Shown: positions 33,198-44,693 of the stretch, in pieces
Layout of the letters: each line of letters starts with the position of its first letter
Position numbering within the stretch: position 1 is the first letter of the stretch
Source: Exobasidium rhododendri
Lineage: Eukaryota > Basidiomycota > Exobasidiomycetes > Exobasidiales > Exobasidiaceae
NCBI GenBank assembly: GCA_026210745.1
Contig: CP110631.1
Coordinates: forward strand, 3,968,001-4,032,000
Length of the DNA stretch: 64,000 nt
Direction: 5' to 3'
Notes under the pieces: model-generated
Told to the model about the DNA's origin: nothing
Databases searched by the model: none
Seen by the model: the letters and a program-made list of their open reading frames with translations, nothing else
Made by a program: the position numbers and the translations under genes

Positions 33198-35613
33198 ATG
33201 CTGCGCTCTGTAGCCACGTCTTCCTCGAGAGTGGGAAAGGTAACGCCACTGCGCGCAGGTGCCTTTGCTACCGTCTCATCGGCTCGCTTCTCGACTTCTT
33301 CGAGATGGGGTCAAGCCAGCGAAGCGCCACAACAACCAAAGATGATCAAATTGCACGTCGATGGTGTAGAGGTCGAAGTCGAACAAGGGTAAGTGGGCCT
33401 GTCATCCTGGTAGTCAGTGACCCTCGCTGACTAGCAGACAATATTGCTCTTTGTTTCCTGCGACAGAACGGCGCTTATTCAGGCCTGTGAAAAGGCAGGC
33501 GCTCAAATTCCCCGATTCTGCTATCACGAGAGAGTGAGTGCAGCTTTCCTTTTTCACATGTCTTTCTTTTTTTGTGGTTCAAGCGATGCTCATCGATTAC
33601 ATCCATCAACAGCTATTGATCGCTGGAAATTGTCGAATGTGCTTGGTCGAGTCAAAGGGTGCACCCAAGCCAGTTGCCTCTTGCGCCTTCCCTGCCATGC
33701 CCGGTCAGAATGTGTTCACCAACACTCCCTTGGTTGCCAAAGCTCGTGAGGGAGTCATGGAATTCTTGCTAGCTAACCACCCATTAGACTGTCCCATCTG
33801 TGATTGGGGTGGAGAGTGCGATCTACAGGACCAAAGCATGCGTTATGGATCGGATCGATCAAGATTCCACGAATACACAGGTAAGAGGGCGGTGGAAGAT
33901 AAGAATCTCGGGCCACTGGTCAAGACTGTCATGACTCGGTGCATTCACTGCACTCGATGTGTTCGATTTGCCAACGACATTGCCGGAGTACAAGAGATGG
34001 GTTCGACGGGAAGAGGAAATGACCTGCAAATTGGAACGTACGTAGAGAAAGCAATAGATTCTGAAATGTCGGGCAACATGATTGATCTGTGCCCCGTGGG
34101 AGCTCTTACCTCCAAGCCGTACGCCTTTCATGCTCGTCCCTGGGAGTTGAAAAAGACAGAGACGATCGACGTCTTGGATGGAATTGGAAGTAATATTCGA
34201 GTTGATTCGCGCGGTGTTCAAGTCATGAGGATCTTGCCCAGAACCAACGATGACGTGAATGAAGAATGGATCAACGACAAGACTCGATTTGCTGCAGACG
34301 GCCTCAAGTATCAACGTTTGACCACCCCTCTGATCAAGCAGGGCGATCGATTTGTTCCTGCGTCTTGGCCTGAGGCGTTGGCGACCGTTGCAGAAGGATT
34401 GGTGCAATCCGGTGCCAAAGGGGACGAGATCAAGGCGATTGCAGGATCCTTGGCCGACACAGAGAGTATCGTCGCACTGAAGGATCTCATCAACAGACTA
34501 GGATCCGACAACACGACACTCGACGTCCCTGCTGGCCAATTGCCACCTGCCCAAGGCGTTGACTTTCGATCGAATTACATCATGAACTCCACCATACCCG
34601 GAATCGAAGAAGCTGACTGCTTGCTTCTCATAGGCACGAACCCAAGGCATGAAGGCGCCATTGTCAACACACGCATTCGCAAGTCGTTCCTTCATGGCGG
34701 CCTAAATGTTGGTGTAATTGGTGATCCTGTCGACTTGACGTACGAATACGAACATCTTGGTGGCGATGCAAAAGCGGTGGAGACGTTGGTTTCTGGAGGT
34801 GGCAAGAGTGAGTTTGCCAAGCAATTCAAACAAGCAAAGAAGCCAATGATCATTGTCGGAAGTGGGGTGACTGAGCATGTTGACGGAAAGGCGATCCTAG
34901 GCCAGCTGTCGAAGCTGATGGAGAAGGAAAAGCATCGGTTCTTGGCCAAGGACTGGAACGGATTTAATGTCTTGCAACGAACAGCTAGCAAAGTCGGTGC
35001 ATACGACGTCGGATTCGTCCCCACCGAGCAAGCCTCCAAGACCACACCAAAGTTTGTGTACCTGCTGAACGCGGATGACTTCTCGCCTGATATGATCCCC
35101 AAAGACGCCTTTGTCGTCTATCAAGGTCACCATGGAGATGTGGGAGCGCAGTTTGCAGATGTGTGTCTCCCAGGATCCGCTTACACTGAAAAGTCCGTGA
35201 CATATGTGAATACAGAAGGAAGGACGCAGCTGACTAGAGCAGCCGTGCCAGCGCCAGGAGCATCGCGAGAGGACTGGAAGATCATCCGAGCATTATCAGA
35301 GATCATGGGAGCTCCGTTACCATACGACGAAACGTTGGACATTCGAGATCGTATGTTCGAAATCAGTCCGACACTGGTCCGATTTGACGTTGTCGAACCC
35401 GTCAGTCACAAGGAGTTGGCCTTGCACCAACTCAAGGCTTCGGTTGGCACAGCAAAAGCGAGTGGGGCACCCTTTGTCCGAGCTGTCGAGAACTTCTACA
35501 TGACTGATTCGATTAGTCGCGCCAGTCCAACAATGGCCAAGTGCACCGCTGCTTTTGTTCACAAAGTACCCCTTGAAGACGAAGTAAGCAAACCGTTTGC
35601 CACTCTTGGGTGA
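33198..35613 (+). CDS. NDUFS1: NADH:ubiquinone oxidoreductase 75/78-kDa subunit (complex I, NDUFS1/Nuo78)
   Basis: Peripheral-arm subunit of mitochondrial complex I that carries Fe-S clusters between FMN and quinone. Exons 33198-33388, 33467-33533 and 33613-35613 encode 752 residues. The N-terminus is an Arg/Ser-rich presequence (MLRSVATSSSRVGK to about residue 37, ending FSTSSRW). The 2Fe-2S domain has [20 protein letters not shown] and a later Cys in SCAFPAMPG. The His/Cys ligand set is HPLDCPICDWGGECDLQD, and CIHCTRCVRF with LCPVGALTS supplies a 4Fe-4S cluster. The molybdopterin-oxidoreductase-like fold follows (for example CLLLIGTNPRHEGAIVNTRI, VCLPGSAYTEKSVTYVNTEG). All cluster ligands are intact. 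It converges on the NIK1 gene with repeats in between. Confidence 0.95.
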
Positions 35614-35630
35614 GATTGTCCCTCTATATA

Positions 35631-35645
35631 CACATACACACACAC

Positions 35646-35678
<33 letters not shown>
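35631..35678 (+). repeat. (CA)n microsatellite in 3' region
   Basis: Imperfect CA dinucleotide run that begins 18 bp after the complex I stop codon, probably inside the 3' UTR. It is interrupted once or twice (ATAC, AACAC). Confidence 0.9.
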
Positions 35679-35679
<1 letters not shown>

Positions 35680-35787
35680 ATACACCACACAACTGTAACA
35701 TTGTCGATGTAGCCAACAGAAACCAAATGTTGAGAATTATCGATTACTAAGCGTGGCGCAGAGAAATGAAGAGTGTACTGAGAAATT

Positions 35788-35790
35788 AGA

Positions 35791-35823
<33 letters not shown>

Positions 35824-35895
35824 GAGAAGGTAAATGAGAGAAGGAAAGGAAGAGAAAGAGAGTGAGAGATGAGAAAAGAAAGAGAGAGAGACAAG
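35788..35895 (+). repeat. GA-rich purine tract
   Basis: A run of AGAGAG with small interruptions in the convergent interval between the complex I gene and the NIK1-type kinase. On the minus strand it is a long CT tract downstream of the kinase stop. No other feature is seen in this 431-bp interval. Confidence 0.85.
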
Positions 35896-36044
35896 AGTGA
35901 AATTTATGTGTGCGTGCTTCTTCTGCTTGGCGAGGAGGATGTTACAGATACAGTGAAAGAGTGCGAAAGGAGGCGAGGTAAAGTGGAGAAATGGGGTGCG
36001 GGGTGGGGGCGGTAAATGTTTTTTGGTAATCAACGGGATCTCCT

Positions 36045-39000
36045 TCATTGCTCCTTTGTCTCGATTGTTGCTTCTCTTTTCGTCTGACAGTCTTGAATGA
36101 CTTGCCTCATCGTGCTCAACAGATCTCTGCTTTTCAAAGGTTTACTACAGTAGCCATCCATGCCAGCTGCGATGCAACGTTCCTTGTCACCCAACATGGC
36201 ATGGGCCGTCAGGGCAACGATGGGAATTCGATGGATCGCACCCTGAGAGATTGACAATTCCTTTTCAAACTCTCGAATGAGTCTTGTCGCTTCGATTCCT
36301 CCCATGACAGGCATGCTGACGTCCATTAAGACGACGTCATAGCTACGTTCGCGAACCTTTTCCAGCGCTAGCTCTCCGTTGTCCACCACCTCTACTCGAT
36401 GCCCCTGATTCGTCAAGATCTTCTTTGCCAGCTTTTGATTGACTAAATTGTCTTCTGCGAGGAGAATGTCGTACACGATCTCGTTGTTCCCTTCTGTTTG
36501 AACGCTTGCCGAGCTTTCTAGCGACGGCAAGAGAGCATAGTAGAGGTCACTCAAGATCGTGGGAGTGTTGATATAGCTTGAAATGCCAAAGTCCAGACAT
36601 TGTGTCAAGTTCAAGATCAGTTGCGTTGGTGAGATGAGATTGATGGGAATGTATCGCAGGTGGTCCAGGCTTCGAATGTCCTCGACAATGCTCAAGCAAT
36701 CCGTCACAATGGCATCGATACGACCGCTCTTTCTCTTCGTCGCAGCGGCTTCCTCGATGGTATGGACGACGGTGACTCGTAGACCCAACTCTTCCATCAG
36801 CTGACGCACGCCCGTGGTGTCATGCAGCGTGTCCAGATAGAAGACCGTCCTGCCGACATACGGCCTCATCTTTTCTCGCACGGCAAAGTTGTCGAACCCT
36901 TCGTCCAGCTTCACCACAATCGTAAAGAAGAAATCGCTGCCTTCGCCATAATGGCTTCGTACCCAAAGATCCCCGCCCATCAGATTGACCAAGCGTCTTG
37001 AAATAGACAGGCCTAGTCCTGTCCCTCCGTACTTTCTCGTCGTGCTGCCGTCTGCCTGGCAGAAGGTGTCAAAGATCACGTCCAACTTGTCCTGCTTAAT
37101 TCCAATGCCACTGTCACTAGCGCAGAACTCAAACAGAGCTTGCGAAGGCGTGAGCATTTTCGACAAAGTACACTTCAACGCAACCTTGCCCCCAGCCTCG
37201 GTAAACTTGACGGCATTCCCGATCAGGTTGGTAATGATCTGTTTGAGTCGCAGAGCGTCACCGATCATTGGATCTGGGCAGTCCGGCCCGATCTCGTACA
37301 ACAGGTGAAGCCTCTTCTGCGCTGCTCTGACCGACAACGTCTTCAAGACACTGAACACAATCGTTCGAAGGGAGTAAGGCAGCTCTTCCACGTTCATTCT
37401 GCCTGCCTCAATCTTGGAAATGTCGAGGATGTCGTCAATGATCGCCAAGAGATTTCCCGCCAGCGTGCTAACGGTGACCAGATTCTCCCTCTGCGATCTG
37501 GATAGTTCCGTCTCGAGGGTCAGAGCAGTCATGCCGATGATACCGTTCATTGGTGTTCGGATTTCGTGGGACATGTTGGCCAGGAACTCGGACTTACTCC
37601 GATTCGCCAGCTCAGCAGCTTCTCTTGCCAAGGTATTCTTTTGGATGGAATCTCGCAGACTGTACACCATTTGATTGATCTTCGTCTTCAACGAGTCCAT
37701 CTCTCCGGATGCCTCGACTGTCACGAATCTTGTAAAGTCTCCGTCGGTGGCTGCCGCTGTGATCTGTGCAAATGCTCGAACTTGAGACGTAAGATTTGTC
37801 GCCATCACATTGACATTGTCTGTGATTTCCCCCCACGTTCCTTCAATGTCCTTCTTCTGAGCTTGCACTCCTAGTCTGCCTTCTGTTCCTACCTCTCTCG
37901 CTACTCTTGTCACTTCCGATGCAAAGAAGGAAAGCTGGTCAATCATGTTGTTGATCGTGTTGACCAAATCCAGCATCTCTCCAGAGACCTCAATTGTGAC
38001 CTTTTGACTCAGATCACCACGAGCGACAGCCGTTGTAGCATGAGCAATCGTTCGAACCTGCAACGTCAAGTTGGCCGCCATTGTATTGACGGAGTCGGTC
38101 AGATCTTTCCAGGTCCCACCAACGCCCAACACTGTCGCTCTTCCACCCAGCTTGCCCTCTGTTCCGACTTCTTTGGCGACTCGCGTTACTTCTGTCGAAA
38201 ACGTTCTCAACGATTCCACCATATTGTTCACAATCAACTTCAAGTCGAGGAACTCCCCTCGAACTTCCACATTGATTGTCTTGGATAGGTCACCTCGAGC
38301 GACGGCAGTAGTGACGGTAGCAATCGAACGGACCTGCGTTGTCAGATTACTCGCCATCATGTTGACTCGCTCCGTCAAGACTTGCCACTGACCCTTGACG
38401 TCTTCCACATTCGCCTGTCCGCCTAAGCGACCTTCTGTGCCTACCTCTACCGACACTCGAATGATCTCATCGGACAGTGTCTTCAACTGCCTGACCATGT
38501 TGTTGACGGTCATCTTTAGGTCCAGGATCTCACCCTTGACGTCGACAGTGATGAATTCGGTCAAAACTCCCTCGGCGACGCACTTTGTGACTCGAGCAAT
38601 CTCTCGTACTTGCGAAGTCAAGTTGTCCGCCATCTTGTTTACATTTTCCGTCAGATTCTTCCAAGTACCTTCCACATTGGGAACGACGGCCTGTCCACCC
38701 AATTTGCCGTGCGTTCCTACCTCCATCGACATTCTTACCACTTCACTGGCAAAGATCCGGAGCTGCCCTACCATGGAATTGACAGTATCTTTCAGCTGCG
38801 CCATCTCCCCTTCGGCGTCAATGTCAATCGTCTTGGTGAGATCACCTTTCGCGACAGCCGTCGTCACGACGCCAATCGATCGTACTTGCTCCGTCAAATT
38901 GGAACACATTCGATTGACGTTGATTGTCAATTCCTCCCATACACCTTCTACGCCGGGTACGTTGGCTTGACCACCCAATTGACCCCTACTACCTACTTCT

Positions 39001-40164
39001 CGCGATACTCTTGTGACTTCATTGGCAAATTGCTTCAACTGATCCACCATGACGTTGATCGTCACCTTGAGATCTAGCAATTCACCATCGGCTTCCACTT
39101 CGATCTTCTTCGATAGGTCACCCCTTGCAACTGCTTTTGTCACCAAGGCAACTCCTCTGACTTGATTCGTCAAGTTTTCAGCCAGTCGATTGACTACATC
39201 CTTGAGCTCCTTCCACCTGCCCTCGACACCTTCCACTTCGACCTGTCCTCCAAGCTTTCCCTGTGTACCTACTTCCAAGGAAACTCTTGTCACTTCGGCA
39301 GCAAAGTTCGAGAGTCGATCTACCATTTGATTTATAATATCTTTCAGCTCCACCATTACGTGGCCTTGAACTGGAACTGTGATGTGCTGAGACAAATCTC
39401 CAAAAGCGACCGCCTGCATTAGAGACTGAAGCGTCAGCACAGACTAGGACATGAGTCAAGGAAGAGCTACTCACCTTGCAAACCCTTGCAATGTCCTGCA
39501 CTTGCGCCTTGAGTAGTCTTAGCTCTTCTTGTGCGCTCAACCCACTTTCATCGTTGTATCTTTCAAAGGCACCTACTGCACCATCTTGACTCTCTCTTTC
39601 GCTCTTCTTGGCAGGTGTAAGCAGAACTGGACCAGTCTGATCAAATCCCAGGGGATACGACAGCGGATAGGAAGAGCTGAGGGGGTGTGCTTGACTGACC
39701 GGATAAGGGAAAGCCTTCTTTTCATTCGCTTCCCCTGCCTGAGCGTCTCCATGTGATGACCCCTTCTTCTCTTCAAGCAAAGCCTCTGCTTTCCAAAGCC
39801 TTTCTACCAGGGCACCAATATTGGCTTCAATTTGCTGCGTTCTCTCGTCGATCGTACTCGACCGAAAGCGAGGTAGTGGAAGAGACAGAGATCCTTCCTC
39901 TTTGCCTTTGGCAATCAGCCCATTCTTAGCTTCTTCAATTCCGCCTAAACCATTGACAGTTGAGGTACTGTGTTGCGTTGATGTGGTTGCTTGGCGACTG
40001 CCGGCGATGGCCTGAGTGATCAACAGTAGATGATCTACAAAGTCGGTCGGAAGATTAGTGAAATCTGGTAGAGGGGACGATGTTTTCCTACTCATCGAGC
40101 TCGCAGTTGTCCCATTGAGCGACGTTGTTGCGAGGTCATGAGATATCGAGACGGCGGCAGACAT
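36045..40164 (-). CDS. NIK1: Group III hybrid histidine kinase, NIK1/Os-1 type
   Basis: Cytoplasmic osmosensing hybrid kinase upstream of the HOG pathway and the known target pathway of dicarboximide and phenylpyrrole fungicides. Exons 40164-39475 and 39413-36045 give 1352 residues. The N-terminus (about 1-230) is Ser-rich with a short coiled-coil. Next comes a tandem array of HAMP repeats of about 92 residues; six variants of VTRVxxEVGTxGKLGGQ are visible. Kinase: HisKA H-box [15 protein letters not shown] with the phospho-His, N-box NAVKFT, G-boxes ([16 protein letters not shown]). A C-terminal receiver follows, with acidic start LLAEDNLVN, phospho-Asp in [13 protein letters not shown] and Lys in CSKPL. 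No membrane span. An alternative acceptor 12 nt upstream would add four residues in frame. Confidence 0.95.
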
Positions 40165-41635
40165 ACTTTTTGCCCGTTCATGTAATCCCTTTAATCCTAT
40201 TTTACCCACCGGGGATTGTGAGAAGGCAAAGGCTTCTTATGCTACTGACAGAAGGGGGCTAAGTGGGGGTCGCGCCCTGGCGTCCACGTCTTGCCAAGCG
40301 AGACCTGTGGCGATGCGAGCAGGAGGTAAAGGAACTTTGTCCGCAAGCAAGAGCTGAAGTTGAAGGATGAGAGGAGGTGGTGTGACGTAGTTGCTCTTTC
40401 TCTGGCCTCGAAAGATGGAGATGATTTGGGAAGCAAAAAGACAGAGATGGGAGATCCTTCTGGGCAAGATAGCTGGCACTTTCCGAATTCAGGAGAGAAC
40501 GCCCAGACCTGCAATGTCGAGCTTTATCTCTGTAGAATAGCAGAGAGGAAATGAGAGGAGCTCGGTACGGATAATGGCGGAGTATGCTGCGTCTCAGAGC
40601 CTCTTGTGTGATGCCAAAAGAGCCCAAATCACCGCGCTGCAGTACGGAGTGCGTACGTACACCGTCCACTTTTTTGCGTTTCAGTTCCAGCATACAATAC
40701 ATTTGTATTACTTAGCGAGGGCCCTTTTTTTAGAGTTCCCATACCTTTTTCTTATACATACTCCAAGACGAAAATACAGAGGTACTGTAACAATATCTTC
40801 ATGAATACTATTTTAAGCAGCAACGGAAATAGTAAGCGTGATCCAAGTCTTGACCAGCAGTGTCACATTGACGTAAAGTTAAGAAGATGCTTCGAAAAAT
40901 TGAAAATAAAGTCAGGATGACACGCTAGTGGTCGCGATACCAAGTGCTAGAAACTTTGTTACTTGTGATCATGTGTACAGTACTGGATTTCCTCGGTGTG
41001 CAGTACAAAGAGATTTAGTACAGAGAGACATATTCCGACATTGTAATAAAAACAACTCTACGCTTGTGTTTGAGGTGAAGGCAGATTCCCCCGTCCTAGC
41101 CTCACAGGATAAAGGTTTGAAATAAGGTAGTCAAAGCATGGGGGGGACTCGCCAAAGGGGTCAATTGTATTCATTTCGTGCGTCAAGCGCTGTACTGTGC
41201 GGTGTCTATCTATATACAGTACATTAAGTCTCTCTTTAGCTGAAAAGAAGTTTTCCCAATCGTATGCGAATAATCTGCCCGAGAATCTTGGGCCATCTAT
41301 TGATAGAAAAGAACACGCCGTACATCATTGACACATGCGCGAGGGAGAAGTTGCGCGTCGGCGAGAGGCGAACACGGCAAGGTATTGCTTCCACGGGGTG
41401 GCCAGAGGGGGGGGGGGCGCGGGAGGAACGCAAGAGGCTTGACCTTGAATAGAGCGAGACAAGGTGGAACAATCGAGGCAAGGAAAACTCGTGCATAGAT
41501 CTAGCATATGATTGTGCGTGTGTTTGATGCGATGCTTGCCAATGAGAGAGGATAGGCGAGGGAAAGAGAGAGAGAGAGAGAGAGAGAAAAAGACTTCGCG
41601 TCGTCGTCATCGTCACGAACCCCTTCCTCTCTATC
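40165..41635. other. Long gene-free interval between NIK1 and the tetraspanin gene
   Basis: At 1.47 kb this is the longest stretch without a supported gene. About 40660-41230 looks visibly A/T-richer than its surroundings and repeats TGTACAGTA-like strings (for example near 40975-41025 and 41212). A G-run occurs near 41408-41418 and a GA tract near 41563-41588. Open frames of 60-147 codons lack family signal. It holds the promoters of two divergent genes and perhaps an unrecognised transcript. Confidence 0.4.
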
Positions 41636-43513
41636 ATGCGAGCGAGCCATTCCACGTCGACACCCAAGATACGTCGCAGGATTCCTTCTCTTCAGCATGA
41701 AGTTCAATATGAGCTTGACAGCAACAGCATTCGGGTTGTTCCCACTGAGCAGTCTTTAATTCATTCCGCTCGGCCATGTAATCCAGAAAGAGCCAGAAGC
41801 TACCGAAAAGCCGTGCCATTCTTTTCGGAGGGAAAGGAGAAAGGAGAGGAAGTGGCAGTGATACGAGCGGGAAACATTTTGATGGAGCAAGTTGCCAGGC
41901 AGGCAGACGGGGTTGCCTGCGAAACTTATCAGAATTTACTACCACCAACATCCATCTTTGAAAGGGCCCCATCTGTATCACTTGAAAAGACTAAGTACTC
42001 TGATCAGCCATTCGACAAAGATGGAGAAATCGATGCGGAAGATTTTTGCAATGGTGGAAGTACAAGAAGCAAGCTTCACGAGGATACAATCGATTATGAC
42101 TATCAGCCAGCGTCGTCTTTCGGCATTGTAGCGCCGCACTTGGATTTTCCTGCCCCTTCGTGTGGGACTCTTGTTCCGCCACCACTAGCACTGCCGCAAG
42201 AGCAGAAACAAGCTTGTAGGGAGGATCTACTAAGTTCAACAAGTGCTGCTTCTACACTAGCAAGTGTCGGTCATTCTCTGCAGTGGACTCAAAAGTTTCC
42301 ACAAGGTCGCCACCTCACCAGAGCCAAAAGTCGGACGACATTGCGACGCAAAGACACTGTTCCAGGTAGAACTTTGACAGAGGCGAGGGCGGGTCTGCGC
42401 TTACTTGCAAAGCGGCGAGAAGACATCCAGGAAGAAGAAGAAGCGGATTCGACTCGATTGGGAAAGTGGAACCCGTTCAAGTGGATCCTCTTTATGAGCG
42501 TTTTGGTCGTCTTCCTCTACGGATCTGTCGCCCTGATTTTCGCTCTTTTGACATGGGCAGAGGCCTGGGACGGTGCTGAGGTGAGCGTTCTGGTCGATAC
42601 AGATCTTATTATCTGTAAGTCTTGGTTGACAAAGATTGAATCGAAGCTTCGGCCTATTTTGAAAAGGTATTGACGTTGCTGCTGGCTCATTTTACACCTT
42701 CCCAGTGCTGTCAGTGGCATCTTCTCTATGCTTGCTGTCGTCCATGGTTGGTTTAAGTGGCACGATACTCAACTCTCGCCCTATTCTAGCCTTGTACGCT
42801 TTCGTGCTATGGCCATCCCTCCTCTCTTTGCTGACGGTGGGCTACATCAGCTATAAACGAAACAATCTTCGCCTTGACTTGAAGCTCAATCAGACTTGGA
42901 GTCGCTACATGGACGACCTTTCACGCTTGAGAGTGCAAGAAATCGTGAGGAGATGCACAGAGGAGAGATTTGGTTGCGCTATCTGACGTTCTTTCGTTTC
43001 TCTCTTTTCTTCTTTCGATAGCTGCGATGTTGCGGGTACTACAGTCCACTGCGTAAGTCACGGTATTTTGCTCATGTTTACAGGATACATATGATTCACA
43101 ATTTCACCCTCTTCAAAACAGACCAGGCGACGTTTTCCCGGTATTGTTATCCAAGAACGACCCTACCAGGATGCAAAGGACCTCTTTATCGAGCTGAAAA
43201 GCGTACTTTACCGCTTCTATATACGGCAGTCTTTTCCGTCGTTTTCCTCCATCTGGCAGCCATAGCGGTCTCCCTACTCTGCTCGAATCATGTCAACGTC
43301 ACATTTGGCAAAGGTCTGACACCAAGAGCCTATCGTCTGGACGTGAGTCATGTTCGAAGGAACGCAGTCAATATCATCCGAATTCTTTCTTCGGGAGACT
43401 CGGAAAAGAAAGACGTGCATCACCTTTTGCAAGTGGACGAGGCGATGGCAAGTAAAGAGATCCGTGAATCTTCTCTATTGTCGAGGAGTTCGCTTGAGAG
43501 GTGGAAGGGTTGA
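41636..43513 (+). CDS. Tetraspanin with a long N-terminal extension
   Basis: Four-span membrane protein that organises membrane domains; the fungal relative Pls1 is needed for host penetration in some pathogens. Exons 41636-42614, 42706-42944, 43022-43052 and 43122-43513 encode 546 residues. TM1 is at about 283-307 (ILFMSVLVVFLYGSVALIF), TM2 at about 327-348, TM3 at about 354-376 (LALYAFVLWPSLLSLLTVGY) and TM4 at about 447-470. The large loop carries the hallmark CCGYYSPL, split by a 31-nt exon, followed by YCYPRTTLPGCKGPL with the partner cysteines. The first 280 residues are a polar, presumably cytoplasmic extension absent from typical 200-350-residue tetraspanins. The C-terminal tail is about 75 residues. 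An earlier acceptor at 43083 would give a stop, so 43121 is used. Confidence 0.82.
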
Positions 43514-43557
43514 AAGAACTTTTAATGTACTACAGGCGATGATGTGCCTCTGTGATT

Positions 43558-44409
43558 TCAGATAAAGCTTTCCAAAACGCTCAGTGCATAGTATCGGGCA
43601 GGATGAGCCACTTCATCAACCCAGAGGATTCCGTCCCTCATCGTCATGTCTTGCAGTACAGTTCTTGCCCTTTCTCTCGTCCATTGAACTTTATTGCCGG
43701 ACGGTGCCATCAGATTGATCTCGGTGATGTAAGCATAGCCTGTGGAATCCTGTTCCAGTGTGACACTTGCAGACGACAAAGCAGCAATGACAAAAGTTGA
43801 GTCCTGATCTAATTCCTTTGGCACGGATCTTATCATCACGACATCATTATCAAGCTTTACAGCTTCATATCCGCTCCCAAGGGGCTTGAGTAATTTGATC
43901 GATTCCAAGATGTCACTTTGTGTAATTTGGCCGATAACAATTTCTTTCTCGGACTTTACACTTCTCCCTTGGCGCAGTCGATTGATAGATCTGATCAATT
44001 CTTTCATTTCTATCAGACCGCCATTTGTCGCCCTAGTCGAGACGCATACATCGATGATCTGTATGCTCAATTCATACTGAAAATCGCTTAATCCTAGCAT
44101 GTCGTTCCACAGACCACCGAATTTTCCCGATCCCATGATACCGCCACCTAACGACGAAGACTTGGTAGAGCCACCCAATGGGTCGACTCCGATCTTTGCA
44201 CACATTTGCTGGAAAGCATGACGAAAGTTTGCATCTTTGACGATGTCCCTACGATGTAATTGAGCAAATTGTCGTAAGGAGGTGGAAAAGAGCTGAAGTT
44301 GAGCATTCAATTCGTTCACTTGACTTGATGTGAGCTCTTCACTCAAGGAGGAGTACTGAGCTGTAGAATGAAGGGAGCGGTCCAATCCTGCCAGCCCTCC
44401 TTTCCGCAT
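43558..44409 (-). CDS. SNF8: ESCRT-II subunit SNF8/VPS22
   Basis: Component of the ESCRT-II complex that sorts ubiquitinated membrane proteins into multivesicular bodies. Single exon, 283 residues, starting MRKGGLAGLDRSLHS, the usual SNF8 opening; the frame extends upstream only with a TTG. Family features: an N-terminal helical hairpin (LTSSQVNELNAQLQLFSTSL, FAQLHRRDIVKDANFRHAF), FQQMCAKIGVDPL with the fungal insertion after it, FQYELSIQIIDVC and two winged-helix domains (LIRSINRLRQ; SDILESIKLLKPLGSGYEAV; ending WTRERARTVLQDM and GILWVDE). Length is slightly above human SNF8 (258) because of a Gly/Ser insertion near residue 100. Convergent with the tetraspanin gene, 44 bp between stops. Confidence 0.92.
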   Translation of the reverse strand: MRKGGLAGLDRSLHSTAQYSSLSEELTSSQVNELNAQLQLFSTSLRQFAQLHRRDIVKDANFRHAFQQMCAKIGVDPLGGSTKSSSLGGGIMGSGKFGGLWNDMLGLSDFQYELSIQIIDVCVSTRATNGGLIEMKELIRSINRLRQGRSVKSEKEIVIGQITQSDILESIKLLKPLGSGYEAVKLDNDVVMIRSVPKELDQDSTFVIAALSSASVTLEQDSTGYAYITEINLMAPSGNKVQWTRERARTVLQDMTMRDGILWVDEVAHPARYYALSVLESFI

Positions 44410-44693
44410 CGTAGAGATCCTGAAAGATGAAACAGGGGACGAAAGAGAGGTGGGGCGGTAGAGGGGGGCGGAAAAGGAAGTAGTGGTGATGGCCAAGGCA
44501 AAAGCTTAAAGTCCTGAAGCAGACGTCCGTGCGCGGAAGTGTTCTCCACGTGAGGTCACTAAGACGGCTCCAAAACGTCCTAATCTAGCATCGAAACCTC
44601 TCCTTACCCGCCCTTCTTTGACTGCTGCATTCACATCTCAGCACACAATCATTTCTTCCTTTGATCTGAAGACTGGCGTGCTAGAGGCAGAGG

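Noticed and set aside
40259-40702. 147-codon minus-strand frame upstream of NIK1
   Set aside because: It lies in the NIK1 5' region, lacks domain signal and has competing frames of similar length on the same strand.
41236-41667. 143-codon minus-strand frame upstream of the tetraspanin
   Set aside because: Mostly translated GA/CT repeat (runs of LSLSLS) and it overlaps the tetraspanin start; not a gene.
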